A DNA stretch of 64,000 nucleotides. Origin: Synechococcus sp. PCC 7502 (GTDB lineage: Bacteria > Cyanobacteriota > Cyanobacteriia > Pseudanabaenales > Pseudanabaenaceae). The stretch covers positions 1,270,394 to 1,334,393 of the forward strand of contig NC_019702.1 in the NCBI RefSeq assembly GCF_000317085.1. Direction: 5' to 3'. The position numbers and the translations under genes are program-made. A model generated the notes under the pieces. The model worked only from the letters and a program-made list of their open reading frames with translations, did not search any database and was not told where the DNA came from. Below, one piece after another: positions 1 through 9,182 of this stretch. The first letter of the stretch is position 1; each line of letters opens with the position of its first letter.

Positions 1-993
1 TTTCACCTCATGACCCATGCTTACTTTAAGGCAATGATGTTCTTAGGCTCTGGCTCCGTAATTCATGGCATGGAAGAAGTGGTAGGACATAACCCCTTTG
101 TTGCCCAAGATATGCGGTTGATGGGTGGTTTACGCAAGTATATGCCGATTACCTCTGTCACTTTTTTAATTGGGACTTTAGCGATTTCGGGTGTACCTCC
201 GTTTGCAGGGTTTTGGTCAAAGGATGAAATTCTCGCTTCAGCGTTCACTGCGAATCCAGCTCTATGGTTCATTGGTTGGCTCACGGCGGGGATCACTGCA
301 TTTTATATGTTTCGGATGTATTTCAGTACCTTTGAAGGGGAATTTAAAGGCACAAATGCTGCCCTAATTGCTCAAGTTAAAGCTGAGAATACGCCTAAGG
401 GAATTGTGGTGGAGGGAGACTTTGGACACCATGCCCATAAACCCCATGAATCTCCTCTATCAATGACTTTTCCGTTGATGGCATTGGCAGTGCCTTCAAT
501 TTTAGTCGGGCTTGTTGGTACTCCCTTTGCCAATTACTTTGAAGCTTTTATCCATGCACCGGGTGAAGTTGTGAAAGCGGTAGAAGGTTTTGAGGCTTTA
601 CCTAAAGAGGAAATGACAGAGTTTTTGATTATGGGTGGTTCTAGCGTTGGTATTGGCTTAATCGGCATTAGTTTGGCAATCTTGATGTACTTACAAGGTA
701 AAATTTCGGCGGCGGCGATCGCTAAGTCAATTCAGCCTTTATACCTGTTTTCTAAAAATAAATGGTACATCGATGAAATCTATGATGCGGTATTTGTGCA
801 GGGTTCCCGCCGCCTTGCCCGTCAGGTCTTAGAAGTAGATTCCAAGGTTGTGGATGGGGCTGTAAACCTTGCTGGGTTTGTGACGCTATTAACAGGTGAA
901 TCTTTAAAATACTTTGAGAACGGTAAAACTCAGTTCTATGCTCTAGTTATTTTTATTGGCGTGCTGGGGCTGGTAATTGCCTCTAGTGTTTAG
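1..993 (+). CDS. ndhF: NAD(P)H-quinone oxidoreductase subunit 5 (NdhF), 3' part
   Basis: The reading frame is open at the left edge, so only the last ~330 codons are present; the first ATG at 10 is internal. NdhF is the large antiporter-like membrane subunit of the thylakoid NDH-1 complex, used in respiration and cyclic electron flow. The visible start (THAYFKAM, GSGSVIHGMEE) and the following stretch with PPFAGFWSKDEIL are hallmark NdhF/NuoL transmembrane segments; the lysine of FWSKDE is the kind of charged residue used in proton translocation. The second half contains a His-rich loop (GHHAHKPHES) and two further hydrophobic segments up to the C-terminus. A strong terminator follows directly, so ndhF ends its transcription unit. 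The wording of the conserved motifs fits NdhF1 better than the CO2-uptake paralogues NdhF3/F4, but that is inference without the N-terminus. Confidence 0.95.
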   Translation, partial: FHLMTHAYFKAMMFLGSGSVIHGMEEVVGHNPFVAQDMRLMGGLRKYMPITSVTFLIGTLAISGVPPFAGFWSKDEILASAFTANPALWFIGWLTAGITAFYMFRMYFSTFEGEFKGTNAALIAQVKAENTPKGIVVEGDFGHHAHKPHESPLSMTFPLMALAVPSILVGLVGTPFANYFEAFIHAPGEVVKAVEGFEALPKEEMTEFLIMGGSSVGIGLIGISLAILMYLQGKISAAAIAKSIQPLYLFSKNKWYIDEIYDAVFVQGSRRLARQVLEVDSKVVDGAVNLAGFVTLLTGESLKYFENGKTQFYALVIFIGVLGLVIASSV

Positions 994-1029
994 AATTAAT
1001 TTCTAGGCTGGATGTGAAAAATAGAATCG

Positions 1030-1059
1030 GGAGGGCAATGCTCTCCTTTTTATTTTTTT
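1030..1059 (+). terminator. Rho-independent terminator of ndhF
   Basis: A 7-bp stem (GGAGGGC, 3-nt loop AAT, GCTCTCC with one G-T pair) is followed at once by a T-rich run (1047-1059). It lies 37 nt after the ndhF stop codon and 29 nt before the next gene. Confidence 0.85.
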
Positions 1060-1087
1060 ACTTGTTTATTAATTTAAATCAAAAATC

Positions 1088-1852
1088 ATGGCATTTACCA
1101 TTGCTCAAATTACAGATACCCATCTTGTGCCGTATTCTGGTTCACATTTGTATGGATTTCCTACCGATCGCTCCTTAGCAGCAGTTTTAGCAGAGGTTAA
1201 ACGGTTAGCTCCCGATTATTTATTATTTACAGGTGATCTGGCAGATGCGGGAGAATATTCGGCATACGAAAAGTTAGTTGAATTAGTCACTCCTCTAAAT
1301 ATTCCTAGTGTGTGGATCGGTGGCAACCATGACCTAATCGATCGCTTGGAAGTAACGCTTAGTCAACCACCTTTTGATCCCCGTAAATCATTAGAACTAG
1401 GAGGATGGCGGATCATTTTACTTAGTTCTGTAATTACTGATAAATGCACAGCCCAAGGAGAATTAGGCACCCAAGCCCTCGAATGGTTAAAATCTGAATT
1501 GCAAACCTATTCCGATCAACCCACATTAATTGCTTTGCATCATCATCCTGTTCCTTCTGGACTGGAAAAAATGGATGCTTTGGGATTACAGTCTCCCGAA
1601 AATTTCTTTAAGGCGATCGCCCCGTTTGATCAAGTTCGATTAGTTGTATTTGGGCATATTCACCACGATCTACATCACATTCAAGATCAAGTTAATTACT
1701 ATGGTTGTCCTTCTACCTGTGTACAGTTTATAAACCCAAATTTAGAAACTGCTGAGAACCCAGAACTTAAATTGCCCGGCTTTCGTTTACTTTCACTATT
1801 CCTAGATGGAACTTTTGAAACCCAGATTCATCGGATAAAATTCACAAGTTAA
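1088..1852 (+). CDS. Metallophosphoesterase, CpdA/Icc-like (cyclic nucleotide phosphodiesterase family)
   Basis: A 254-residue calcineurin-like phosphoesterase. All metal-binding motifs are present in order: D10-x-H12 (ITDTHL), GD at 49-50 (FTGDLAD), GNHD at 79-82, a His block at 151-153 (ALHHHPV) and GHIH at 189-192. This order and the length match the class III cyclic nucleotide phosphodiesterase (CpdA/Icc) group, which hydrolyses 3',5'-cAMP, though many members act on other phosphodiesters. No signal peptide is visible, so it should be cytosolic. It stands alone after the ndhF terminator; the downstream gene begins 79 nt later on the same strand. A link to cAMP is supported by family only; the substrate is not readable from sequence. 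Confidence 0.85.
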   Translation: MAFTIAQITDTHLVPYSGSHLYGFPTDRSLAAVLAEVKRLAPDYLLFTGDLADAGEYSAYEKLVELVTPLNIPSVWIGGNHDLIDRLEVTLSQPPFDPRKSLELGGWRIILLSSVITDKCTAQGELGTQALEWLKSELQTYSDQPTLIALHHHPVPSGLEKMDALGLQSPENFFKAIAPFDQVRLVVFGHIHHDLHHIQDQVNYYGCPSTCVQFINPNLETAENPELKLPGFRLLSLFLDGTFETQIHRIKFTS

Positions 1853-1931
1853 ACTGCTCTTAAATTAATCAGGAAACTTGACAGGTATGATGATGTTGCA
1901 ACAAAAAGGATAAATTACAGCTTAAACAGCA

Positions 1932-3473
1932 ATGACTAAATCTATCCAACGACATTACTGGATTATTGGCTTAAGTTTTTTACTGGCGTTGCTTGTATTT
2001 TTGGGCATTCAATTTTTCCAGCCCCGATCCACTCTCACTAATGCTACTGGGATTCCGCCTTTACCCCAACATCCCTATATCAAAGCTTACTTTAACCATA
2101 ATCAATCTAATAGTTATACCGATCCCTATCGCAAAATTACCCGCCCTGGTGATGATATTGAGCAACTGATTATCGATAATATTAACGCCGCAAAATCGAC
2201 TATTGACATGGCGGTACAGGAGTTAAGGCTGCCTAAAATTGTGGAGGCTCTGAGCGATCGCCAAAAAGCAGGGGTTAAAGTCCGACTAGTCATAGAAAAT
2301 ACCTACAATCGGGGTTATAGCGAATTCACAGAAGCAGAACGGGAAAAATTTAACGAACGGGAAAAAGGTAAATATGCTGATTTTCTTGCCTTTGCTGATT
2401 TAAATAAAGATGGCAAATTATCTCAGGATGAAATAAACCAAAGGGATACAATTCCCATGCTCAAAAATGCCAAAATTCGTTACATTGACGATACTGCTGA
2501 TGGTTCTACGGGATCAGGCTTAATGCACCATAAATTTTTTGTGGTTGATCAGAAAGCGGTATTTACAACTTCAGCTAACTTTACGATGAGTGATGTTCAT
2601 GGTGATTTTATTGCGCCATTGACTACGGGTAATAAAAATAATGCCCTGCGAATTGAGGATCCCGAAGTTGCTCGATTGTTTACTGAAGAATTTGAATTAA
2701 TGTGGAACGATAAGCTCTTTGGCAGTAAAAAACCCCATCGTCCCGTGCGATCGCTCATGGTTGGAGATACACAAGTTGAAGTTAAATTTTCTCCCGATAA
2801 AAGCGATATTGAATGGGAAGAGACCAGTAATGGGCTAATAGGTAAAAGCTTAAGCAAATCGCAAAAATCGGCAAATATGGCACTATTTGTCTTTGCTGAG
2901 CCTAAACTAGGAAACCTGCTTGAAGAAGTCCATGATCATAATGTCGAGGTAAAAGTTTTAATCGATCCTGGCTTTGCCTACAGAGACTATTCCGCCGCCC
3001 TAGATATGTGGGGGTATGTCTCTACCCAAGATTGTCGGGATGGTAATGCTCGTCCTTGGGCAAAACCGATTGATACTGTGGGCGTTCCCAATTTAGTCAA
3101 GGGTGATTTACTCCATCATAAATTTGGTGTTGTTGATTCTAATGTGGTTATAACTGGCTCCCATAACTGGTCAAATACCGCTAACCGCACTAATGATGAG
3201 ACTCTCATGGTCATTCATACTCCCATTGTCGGTGCCCACTATCAACGAGAATTTGATCGTCTTTTTGATGATGCCCGACTAGGACCTACGGAAAAAGTTA
3301 AACTCAAAGCTAAAACTACTTGTCCCACCAAAACTGCTAAGGCTCCTAAGAAAAGAAGAGTGCGGAAAAAGCGTAAATCAGAAACCACAACTGAGTTAAC
3401 TCCAACCATAACAAACCCACCTGCTATTTCCACTGAAGAAGAACCTAATACAACACAGCCTATTGAGGAATAG
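1932..3473 (+). CDS. Phospholipase D-fold phosphodiesterase with inserted EF-hand loop, membrane-anchored
   Basis: A 513-residue protein with an N-terminal membrane segment (residues ~10-28), then two PLD-type HxKx4D motifs: H199-K201-D206 followed by TTSANFT, and H395-K397-D402 followed by TGSHNWS. Two HKD motifs in one chain build one active site, as in bacterial PLD-family nucleases and phosphodiesterases. Between the first PLD beta strands (residues 156-167) sits a perfect 12-residue EF-hand loop, D-L-N-K-D-G-K-L-S-Q-D-E, flanked by charged helices; this suggests calcium control. The last ~60 residues are a highly basic Lys/Arg tract followed by a Thr/Pro/Glu-rich tail, which could bind nucleic acid or the cell wall. 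Likely located outside the cytoplasmic membrane. The substrate (DNA, lipid or other phosphodiester) is unknown. Confidence 0.85.
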   Translation: MTKSIQRHYWIIGLSFLLALLVFLGIQFFQPRSTLTNATGIPPLPQHPYIKAYFNHNQSNSYTDPYRKITRPGDDIEQLIIDNINAAKSTIDMAVQELRLPKIVEALSDRQKAGVKVRLVIENTYNRGYSEFTEAEREKFNEREKGKYADFLAFADLNKDGKLSQDEINQRDTIPMLKNAKIRYIDDTADGSTGSGLMHHKFFVVDQKAVFTTSANFTMSDVHGDFIAPLTTGNKNNALRIEDPEVARLFTEEFELMWNDKLFGSKKPHRPVRSLMVGDTQVEVKFSPDKSDIEWEETSNGLIGKSLSKSQKSANMALFVFAEPKLGNLLEEVHDHNVEVKVLIDPGFAYRDYSAALDMWGYVSTQDCRDGNARPWAKPIDTVGVPNLVKGDLLHHKFGVVDSNVVITGSHNWSNTANRTNDETLMVIHTPIVGAHYQREFDRLFDDARLGPTEKVKLKAKTTCPTKTAKAPKKRRVRKKRKSETTTELTPTITNPPAISTEEEPNTTQPIEE

Positions 3474-3521
3474 GATAGTACAAGATAAGATAGGAGACTA
3501 GATTAGAAAAAGAGGGTAAAA

Positions 3522-3986
3522 ATGGCACCCTATTCATTAGACCTAAGAGAAAAGATTGTATCCACATACAACGCAGGAAACACATCTATCCGCAAAGTGG
3601 CAAAGCAATTTCAAGTAGCAACAAGAACAGTACAACAGTTACTAAACCAATACCGAGCAACAGGAGATTTAAGTCATAAGCCCTTGGGAAGCAAAGCTCA
3701 AAGTCCATTAGAAGCACATAAAGAAACAATCTTAGAGATAGTATCAAAACATCCAGATTGGACACTGTGGCAGTATTGTGAAGAAGTGGCAGAGAAAACA
3801 GGGGTATCGGTGACCACAGGCAGTATGTGCCGATTCTTGCAAAGACATAAGATCACTCAAAAAAAAGACCTATCGCAGTGAACAGGTAAAGAGTGAAGTA
3901 AGGAAGTACAGCAGGAGAGACAAGAGTTTTGGCAGTTGTTAAAATTTGTTGTTAGAAAAATCTTCCTTCAAAAATTGGTTTACTAA
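3522..3986 (+). pseudogene. IS630-family transposase remnant, frameshifted and truncated
   Basis: Residues 1-119 of the first frame (3522-3881) form the N-terminal helix-turn-helix half of an IS630-type transposase (YSLDLREKIV, RKVAKQF, LGSKAQSP). The frame ends just after an A8 run (3859-3866); one base of length change there opens the expected continuation KKTYRSEQVKSE. About 30 nt later an 8-bp near-tandem duplication (GAAGTAAG then GAAGTA around 3895-3908) shifts the frame again, after which the family motif EVQQERQEFWQLL can be read to ~3941. The whole DDE catalytic domain is missing. No second terminal inverted repeat was found. It is a dead fragment. The segment from 3987 to 4165, up to uvrC, shows nothing I can name. 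Confidence 0.8.
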
Positions 3987-4165
3987 ATGTTGCTACCGTG
4001 CTATTTAATCCCTCATCAGAGTGTAATACGCCAAAATTTAGGGGCATTGTTTCCATAGGGCTGTCTTCTATAAATACCTACCTTTATTTTCGAGCTTATA
4101 ATCTTAATTTGGAAGTGCTGCCTGCTTAAAAGCAAAAATCAAAGGGGCTTGATATATTATTTAGT

Positions 4166-6013
4166 ATGATGTCGATCGCTCTAATTCAAAGTCCCGAACA
4201 ACTACAGTCAAGATTAAAAGAAATCCCCCAAGAAGCGGGAGTATATTTATTGCGCGATCGCCAAGATCAGATTTTGTACATTGGCAAGTCTAAAAGCCTC
4301 AGAAATAGAGTTAGATCATATTTTCGGAATAGCAAAGACCTATCGCCACGCATTGCCATGATGGTGCAGTTGGTCTATGAAATTGAGTTTATTGTCACCG
4401 ATACCGAGTCGGAAGCATTGGCATTAGAGGCAAATTTAATCAAAAGGCATCAGCCCTACTATAACGTTTTGCTTAAGGATGATAAGAAGTATCCCTACGT
4501 CTGTATTACATGGTCGGAGCAGTACCCACGGATTTTTATTACAAGGCGGCGGCGCAGTGGTGAACTAAAGGATAAATATTATGGTCCCTATGTGGATAGT
4601 CATAATCTCAACCGCACCCTGTGGATTGTAAAACGCTTGTTTCCGTTAAGGCAACGACCTAAACCTTTATTTAAAGATCGTCCTTGCCTAAATTACAATA
4701 TGGGGCTTTGTCCGGGGGTATGTCAGCAGTTAATTACGCCAGAGGAATATCACAAAACCATGCAAAAGGTGGCAATGATCTTCCAAGGACGCAGCCGAGA
4801 GCTAATTGAGTCCCTGACAGAAAAAATGAATAGGTTGGCTGAATCTTTAGAATTTGAAAAAGCGGGCTATATTCGGGATCAAATTAATACGATTAAAAAC
4901 CTCGGAGCCGATCAAAAAGTCTCGTTACCCGATGATACAGTCTCCCGTGATGCGATCGCCTTGGCACAGGATCAAAATCATACCTGCATTCAACTATTTC
5001 AAATTCGGGCGGGGCGGCTTGTGGGCAGATTAGCATTTACGGCTGATAGTCAAAGTGAATCTCCAGAGATGATTCTCCAACGCACCCTAGAGGCACATTA
5101 TCAAAGTTGTGATCCCATTGAAATTCCCGCAGAAATCCATACCCAGCTAGAGTTACCCGAAGTGGATATTTTGGCAGCATGGCTAAGTCAAAAGCGCAAC
5201 CGTAAAGTCACGATTTCTACTCCACAACGTCAGCAAAAAGCTGAACTAATTGAAATGGTGGAACGCAATGCCCAGTATGAACTAAATCGGATTCAACAAC
5301 AGAGCGATCGCAACAATCACGCACTAGAAGCATTAGCCGAAATTCTCAACTTACCCCATCCGCCCCATCGCATTGAAGGCTATGATATTTCCCATATTCA
5401 AGGTTCAGACCCTGTTGCTAGTCAAGTGGTTTTTATGGATGGACTGCCCGCGAAACAGCACTATCGCCATTACAACATTAAAAATCCAGAGGTCAAAACT
5501 GGGCATTCCGATGACTTTGCCAGCCTTGCGGAGGTAATTGGCAGAAGATTTAGAAAAGGCAAAACGGGCGAGAATTTCCCCGATCTAGTCATGATTGATG
5601 GCGGAAAGGGACAACTCTCAGCTGTAATGGCAGTGATTACGGAACTAGGCTTAGCCAATGACTTAAATGTGATTAGTCTTGCTAAAAAGCGAGAAGAAAT
5701 CTTTTTACCCAATGAATCTGAACCGATCGACGCTGACGCTGAGCATCCTGGCGTACAGTTATTGCGAAGATTACGAGATGAAGCACACCGCTTTGCCATC
5801 ACTTTCCATCGCCAAAAACGCAGCCAAAGAATGCAGCGATCGCACCTTGATCAAATCCCAGGATTAGGACATTATCGCCAAAAGCAGTTAATCGCTAAGT
5901 TTCACTCTGTGGAATATGTGCGCCAAGCCACGGCGGAGCAAATTGCCGCTACTCCGGGCATCGGTGCTAAACTGGCTGAACAAATTTATCAACACTTTCA
6001 CCCTTCCTATTAA
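4166..6013 (+). CDS. uvrC: Excinuclease ABC subunit C (UvrC)
   Basis: UvrC makes the dual incision in nucleotide excision repair after UvrA/UvrB damage recognition. Domains in order: GIY-YIG nuclease (AGVYLL at 24-29, ILYIGKS at 36-42, residues ~20-100) for the 3' cut; a Cys region at 174-186; a UvrB-binding UVR motif (~210-245); the RNase H-like endonuclease domain with EGYDISH (404-410) and MIDGGKGQL (476-484) for the 5' cut; and two helix-hairpin-helix motifs at the C-terminus (IPGLG, TPGIG). Full length at 615 residues. The Cys region shows three cysteines (C174, C182, C186); the position that is Cys in E. coli UvrC (LRQC) is Arg here. Two adjacent ATG codons are available at the start; no clear Shine-Dalgarno sequence helps to choose. 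Confidence 0.97.
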   Translation: MMSIALIQSPEQLQSRLKEIPQEAGVYLLRDRQDQILYIGKSKSLRNRVRSYFRNSKDLSPRIAMMVQLVYEIEFIVTDTESEALALEANLIKRHQPYYNVLLKDDKKYPYVCITWSEQYPRIFITRRRRSGELKDKYYGPYVDSHNLNRTLWIVKRLFPLRQRPKPLFKDRPCLNYNMGLCPGVCQQLITPEEYHKTMQKVAMIFQGRSRELIESLTEKMNRLAESLEFEKAGYIRDQINTIKNLGADQKVSLPDDTVSRDAIALAQDQNHTCIQLFQIRAGRLVGRLAFTADSQSESPEMILQRTLEAHYQSCDPIEIPAEIHTQLELPEVDILAAWLSQKRNRKVTISTPQRQQKAELIEMVERNAQYELNRIQQQSDRNNHALEALAEILNLPHPPHRIEGYDISHIQGSDPVASQVVFMDGLPAKQHYRHYNIKNPEVKTGHSDDFASLAEVIGRRFRKGKTGENFPDLVMIDGGKGQLSAVMAVITELGLANDLNVISLAKKREEIFLPNESEPIDADAEHPGVQLLRRLRDEAHRFAITFHRQKRSQRMQRSHLDQIPGLGHYRQKQLIAKFHSVEYVRQATAEQIAATPGIGAKLAEQIYQHFHPSY

Positions 6014-6154
6014 ATTCAACTTAAATTCAATCACTTAAATTCAATAAGATTAAACTTAATTTTGAAACTTAGGACTGCAAGTATATTGAACAACTATATT
6101 TAAACTGTATCTAAACTGTTTTAAACTAGATCAACTTATGTTCAGCATGATTTC

Positions 6155-7348
6155 ATGATCGTAGTATTTGTTAATCCTGTGGGGACATTGGGCGGCTCGG
6201 AAAAAATGTTGCTGACTATGATGTCGGCACTCCAGTATGAAGACCCAGATATAGATATTCATTTAATTGTAGGCAATGAGGGGAATTTAGTTGATGCAGC
6301 CCAGAAATTGGGAGTAAAAGTTAGTATTCTGCCAATTCCCGATCAAGTTTATGAGTTGGGCGATCGCTGTACTAGAGAAAATTTAAGTGGATTAAAGCTA
6401 TTATTTGCCCTATTCGGTGCTTGGGGAGCGATCGGGAAATATTTAAACCAATTTCGGGCATTAGTTAGGGAGATTAAGCCCGATATTCTGCACTGTAATG
6501 GTATCCATTCCCATGTGCTTACGGCGATGGCAAATCTGAACCTTCCGATCATTTGGCATATACAAAATTTTTATAGCCGCAGTGGATTTATTGCCTCAGC
6601 TTTAAGGTGGTACAGTCCCCGTGTCAAAATTGCGATCGCCTGTTCCGAAGCAGTTGGTAATGATGCCCGCCGCATTTTTCCTAAACTCACTACTAAGGTG
6701 ATTTTTAACTCTGTGGATACGGATTATTTTTACCCTAGAGCCTATCGACCTCTGGCACTAGCAGGTATTGATACTTCCGTTAAATCCATTAAAGTGGGAT
6801 TGGTGGCAAATTTTGCCCGAGGGAAGGGACATGATATTTTCCTAGAATCTGCGGCAATTATTGCCCGCGATCGCCCTAGTTTAGATATTCACTTTTATAT
6901 TATTGGTACAAGTGTTAGTGGTGGGTATTCTCTACAGGAATTGCAAAATCTGGCGGCGGACTTAGGCATTACCAGTAAGGTGAGTTTTATCGGATTTCAA
7001 CCCAATATGGCAGATATTTATCTATGGTTGGATATAGTAGTTAATGCCAGTACCAAGCCCGAACCCTTTGGTTATGCGATCGCTGAAGCTATGGCATGTG
7101 GTAAACCTGTAATCGTTGCTAGGGCAGGGGGAGCCGCCGAACTATTTATGAATGATCTAGAGGCTGTAGCCTTCAATCCCGGAGATGCTGCTACCTTAGC
7201 CGCCACTATTCAGTATTTAATCTGTAATCCCCACCAATGCAAAGTTTTAGGTGAAAATGCCCGCAAAAAGATACTGAGGTTATATAGTCAAAACCAACTG
7301 GGTGGGCAGATTATTTCTCTTTACAAAATCTTGACACAAACTTATTAA
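6155..7348 (+). CDS. Glycosyltransferase family 4 (GT-B fold)
   Basis: A 397-residue GT-B glycosyltransferase. The N-terminal half has the acceptor-side start (NPVGTLGGSEK, glycine-rich loop) and CNGIHSHV; the C-terminal half has the nucleotide-sugar domain with GLVANFARGKGHD (215-227) and the family 4 EX7E motif E303-PFGYAIA-E311 followed by AMACGKPVI and a GGAAEL phosphate-binding loop. These enzymes transfer a sugar from an activated donor with retention of configuration, usually into lipopolysaccharide, exopolysaccharide or glycolipid. There is no polysaccharide cluster around it, so the product is unknown. It stands 16 nt before ruvB and may be cotranscribed with it. Confidence 0.9.
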   Translation: MIVVFVNPVGTLGGSEKMLLTMMSALQYEDPDIDIHLIVGNEGNLVDAAQKLGVKVSILPIPDQVYELGDRCTRENLSGLKLLFALFGAWGAIGKYLNQFRALVREIKPDILHCNGIHSHVLTAMANLNLPIIWHIQNFYSRSGFIASALRWYSPRVKIAIACSEAVGNDARRIFPKLTTKVIFNSVDTDYFYPRAYRPLALAGIDTSVKSIKVGLVANFARGKGHDIFLESAAIIARDRPSLDIHFYIIGTSVSGGYSLQELQNLAADLGITSKVSFIGFQPNMADIYLWLDIVVNASTKPEPFGYAIAEAMACGKPVIVARAGGAAELFMNDLEAVAFNPGDAATLAATIQYLICNPHQCKVLGENARKKILRLYSQNQLGGQIISLYKILTQTY

Positions 7349-7364
7349 ATAAAGCTATAAAGCT

Positions 7365-8507
7365 ATGGCGATTATTTCCTCTAGGCAGAACAACTCTGGT
7401 ACCCCTGAAAAGCCTCCTAAGATTAAAAAGACAGAAGCTAATCCTAGTCCCAAAGCCAGTGAACTACCATCTTTACTTACTGCCGAGGCAACTACAGCTG
7501 AAAAAATTAGCGAATCTAGTGAATCGACGGCATCTCCCGAAGCAAAAGTGGAGCAGACCATTCGTCCCCAAACTTTAGCTGATTACATTGGGCAAAAGGC
7601 ACTAAAAGAATTATTGAATATTGCGATCGCCGCCGCAAAATCTCGCAACGCTCCCTTAGATCATCTCCTATTTTATGGTTCGGCGGGTTTAGGGAAAACA
7701 TCCCTCGCTTTAATTGTGGCAGCAGAAATGGGGGTGCAATGTAAGATTACCTCTGCTCCAGCCTTAGAACGTCCAAGGGATGTGGCGGGCTTATTAGTAG
7801 CTTTGCAACCGGGCGACATTCTATTTATAGATGAAATTCATCGTTTGCCCAAGGTGACAGAAGAAATTCTCTATTCTGCCATGGAGGATTTTAGACTAGA
7901 TGTCACGATTGGGAAGGGAACTTCAGCTCGGATTCGGAGTGTGAGCTTAAATAAATTTACTTTGATTGGGGCAACTACGAGGATTGGTGCATTATCGGCT
8001 CCCCTGCGCGATCGCTTTGGTTTTATTCAGCATCTTAGATTTTATGAAGTCGATGAACTCACGGAAATTGTGACCCGCACTGCCAAATTACTAGAAACCG
8101 TAATCGATCCTGAAGGTGCCACGGAAATTGCCCGCCGCTCTAGGGGAACTCCCAGAATTGCTAATCGACTGCTCAAGCGAGTCCGAGACTATACCCAAGT
8201 TAAAGCCACTGGTGAAATTACTGGTGCGATCGCCAATGATGCCCTAGAACTATTTAATGTCGATCCCCGTGGACTAGACTGGATTGACCGCAAGCTTTTA
8301 ACTATGATCATTGAAAACTTTAACGGTGGACCCGTAGGATTAGAAACTATGGCAGCATCAACGGGGGAAGATACTCAAACCATCGAAGAAGTTTATGAAC
8401 CCTATCTTTTACAAATTGGCTATCTCAACCGTACCAACCGAGGGAGGATGGTCACGCCTGCTGCCTATCGTCATTTGGGCTTCCCCGCTCAAACCGAACT
8501 GCTTTAA
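7365..8507 (+). CDS. ruvB: Holliday junction branch migration helicase RuvB
   Basis: RuvB is the hexameric AAA+ motor that, with RuvA, moves Holliday junctions. The conserved core starts near residue 65 ([13 protein letters not shown]) and contains a Walker A loop at 105-112 (GSAGLGKT), Walker B/DEIH at 154-159, sensor 1 (LIGATTR), the arginine finger region (LRDRFGF) and the C-terminal winged helix ([13 protein letters not shown]). Two oddities: about 60 extra, low-complexity Ser/Thr/Glu/Lys-rich residues precede the core, and the usual GPPGLGKT reads GSAGLGKT. The essential Gly-Lys-Thr is kept, so ATP binding should be intact. The ATG chosen is the only one before the core. Confidence 0.95.
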   Translation: MAIISSRQNNSGTPEKPPKIKKTEANPSPKASELPSLLTAEATTAEKISESSESTASPEAKVEQTIRPQTLADYIGQKALKELLNIAIAAAKSRNAPLDHLLFYGSAGLGKTSLALIVAAEMGVQCKITSAPALERPRDVAGLLVALQPGDILFIDEIHRLPKVTEEILYSAMEDFRLDVTIGKGTSARIRSVSLNKFTLIGATTRIGALSAPLRDRFGFIQHLRFYEVDELTEIVTRTAKLLETVIDPEGATEIARRSRGTPRIANRLLKRVRDYTQVKATGEITGAIANDALELFNVDPRGLDWIDRKLLTMIIENFNGGPVGLETMAASTGEDTQTIEEVYEPYLLQIGYLNRTNRGRMVTPAAYRHLGFPAQTELL

Positions 8508-8558
8508 GAATACTTACTCCCTTCCCACTCTAGGAATCAACCTAATTAAATGGGTCAA

Positions 8559-8573
8559 GGGGCGTAGCCTCAA
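8559..8573 (+). repeat. Short dispersed repeat GGGGCGTAGCC(C)TCAA, copy 1
   Basis: The string GGGGCGTAGCCTCAA recurs at 9167-9182 with one extra C. The two copies flank the tandem repeat and the small gene at 8766. GGC-GTA-GCC can form a tiny hairpin. Similar G-rich intergenic words occur as dispersed repeats in cyanobacterial genomes, but I cannot count copies outside the window. Confidence 0.45.
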
Positions 8574-8604
8574 CGCTGAAAGTCTTATTTGATCCAAATA
8601 TTTT

Positions 8605-8730
8605 AATCGCATAGCATTTGCAAGTAATACAGAAGGATTGTTTGGTAATCGCATAGTATTTGCAAGCACTACAGAAGGATTGTTTGACAATCATTAAGCA
8701 TTTACGAATTATCCAAAAACATTATTTGCT
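8605..8730 (+). repeat. Three-copy 42-bp tandem repeat
   Basis: Units are 8605-8646, 8647-8688 and 8689-8730, all starting with AATC. Units 1 and 2 differ at only a few positions (core GCATAG-C/T-ATTTGCAAG and ACAGAAGGATTGTTTG). Unit 3 is degenerate (AGCATTTACGAA, ATTATTTGCT) but keeps the period exactly. A fourth AATC follows at 8731 with only weak similarity. The array lies between ruvB and the gene at 8766, in a promoter-sized gap of 258 nt. Confidence 0.85.
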
Positions 8731-8765
8731 AATCTAGTATTACTGTTATTAAAAATAATACCAAT

Positions 8766-9140
8766 ATGCCTGTACCAGATACTTCTCGTCGCATTTTACC
8801 TAACACAATTAAGCAAGACATCGACTCATTCAATGGACTCAAAACCGTTGTAGGCTATGTTACTACTCGTCCCGAAGCCACACCTGAAGCTTTGCAAAAG
8901 GCATATAATGAAATGCTGGCAAGCCAAAGTGAAGAAACCGAAAAACAAGCATTATTCAAAGCTGCCGCCGATAAGAGTAAGCAAGCCGAATGGAACTTTC
9001 ACAATGCCGTTTTAGCTATGAAAGAATCGGTAAAAGGACAATTTGGTTCGGATAGTGATGCTGCTCAAGCGATCGGTTTTAAGAAGAAATCGGAACGCAA
9101 ACGCCCCAGCAAGAAGAAAGTGGAAGGTGCGCCGAACTAG
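8766..9140 (+). CDS. Hypothetical basic alpha-helical protein
   Basis: I do not recognise a family. The 124-residue product is soluble, predicted mostly helical (long Ala/Glu/Lys/Gln-rich stretches from ~40 to 95) and ends in a strongly basic tail (KKKSERKRPSKKK, residues ~106-118). The tail suggests contact with nucleic acid or an acidic partner, but this is inference. It lies alone between ruvB and the RTX nuclease, directly after the 42-bp tandem repeat and enclosed by two copies of a 15-16-nt word (8559 and 9167). Codon composition is like its neighbours. Coding is supported by an uninterrupted frame and a biased amino acid composition. Confidence 0.6.
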   Translation: MPVPDTSRRILPNTIKQDIDSFNGLKTVVGYVTTRPEATPEALQKAYNEMLASQSEETEKQALFKAAADKSKQAEWNFHNAVLAMKESVKGQFGSDSDAAQAIGFKKKSERKRPSKKKVEGAPN

Positions 9141-9166
9141 TTGCAGATTATTTATGATTCCGATCG

Positions 9167-9182
9167 GGGGCGTAGCCCTCAA
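9167..9182 (+). repeat. Short dispersed repeat GGGGCGTAGCCCTCAA, copy 2
   Basis: Second copy of the word at 8559. Here it can pair as GGGC-GTA-GCCC. It begins 26 nt after the stop codon of the gene at 8766, so it could also act as a weak 3' hairpin, though no T-run follows. The rest of the gap to 9417 is A+T-rich and shows nothing else I can support. Confidence 0.45.
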
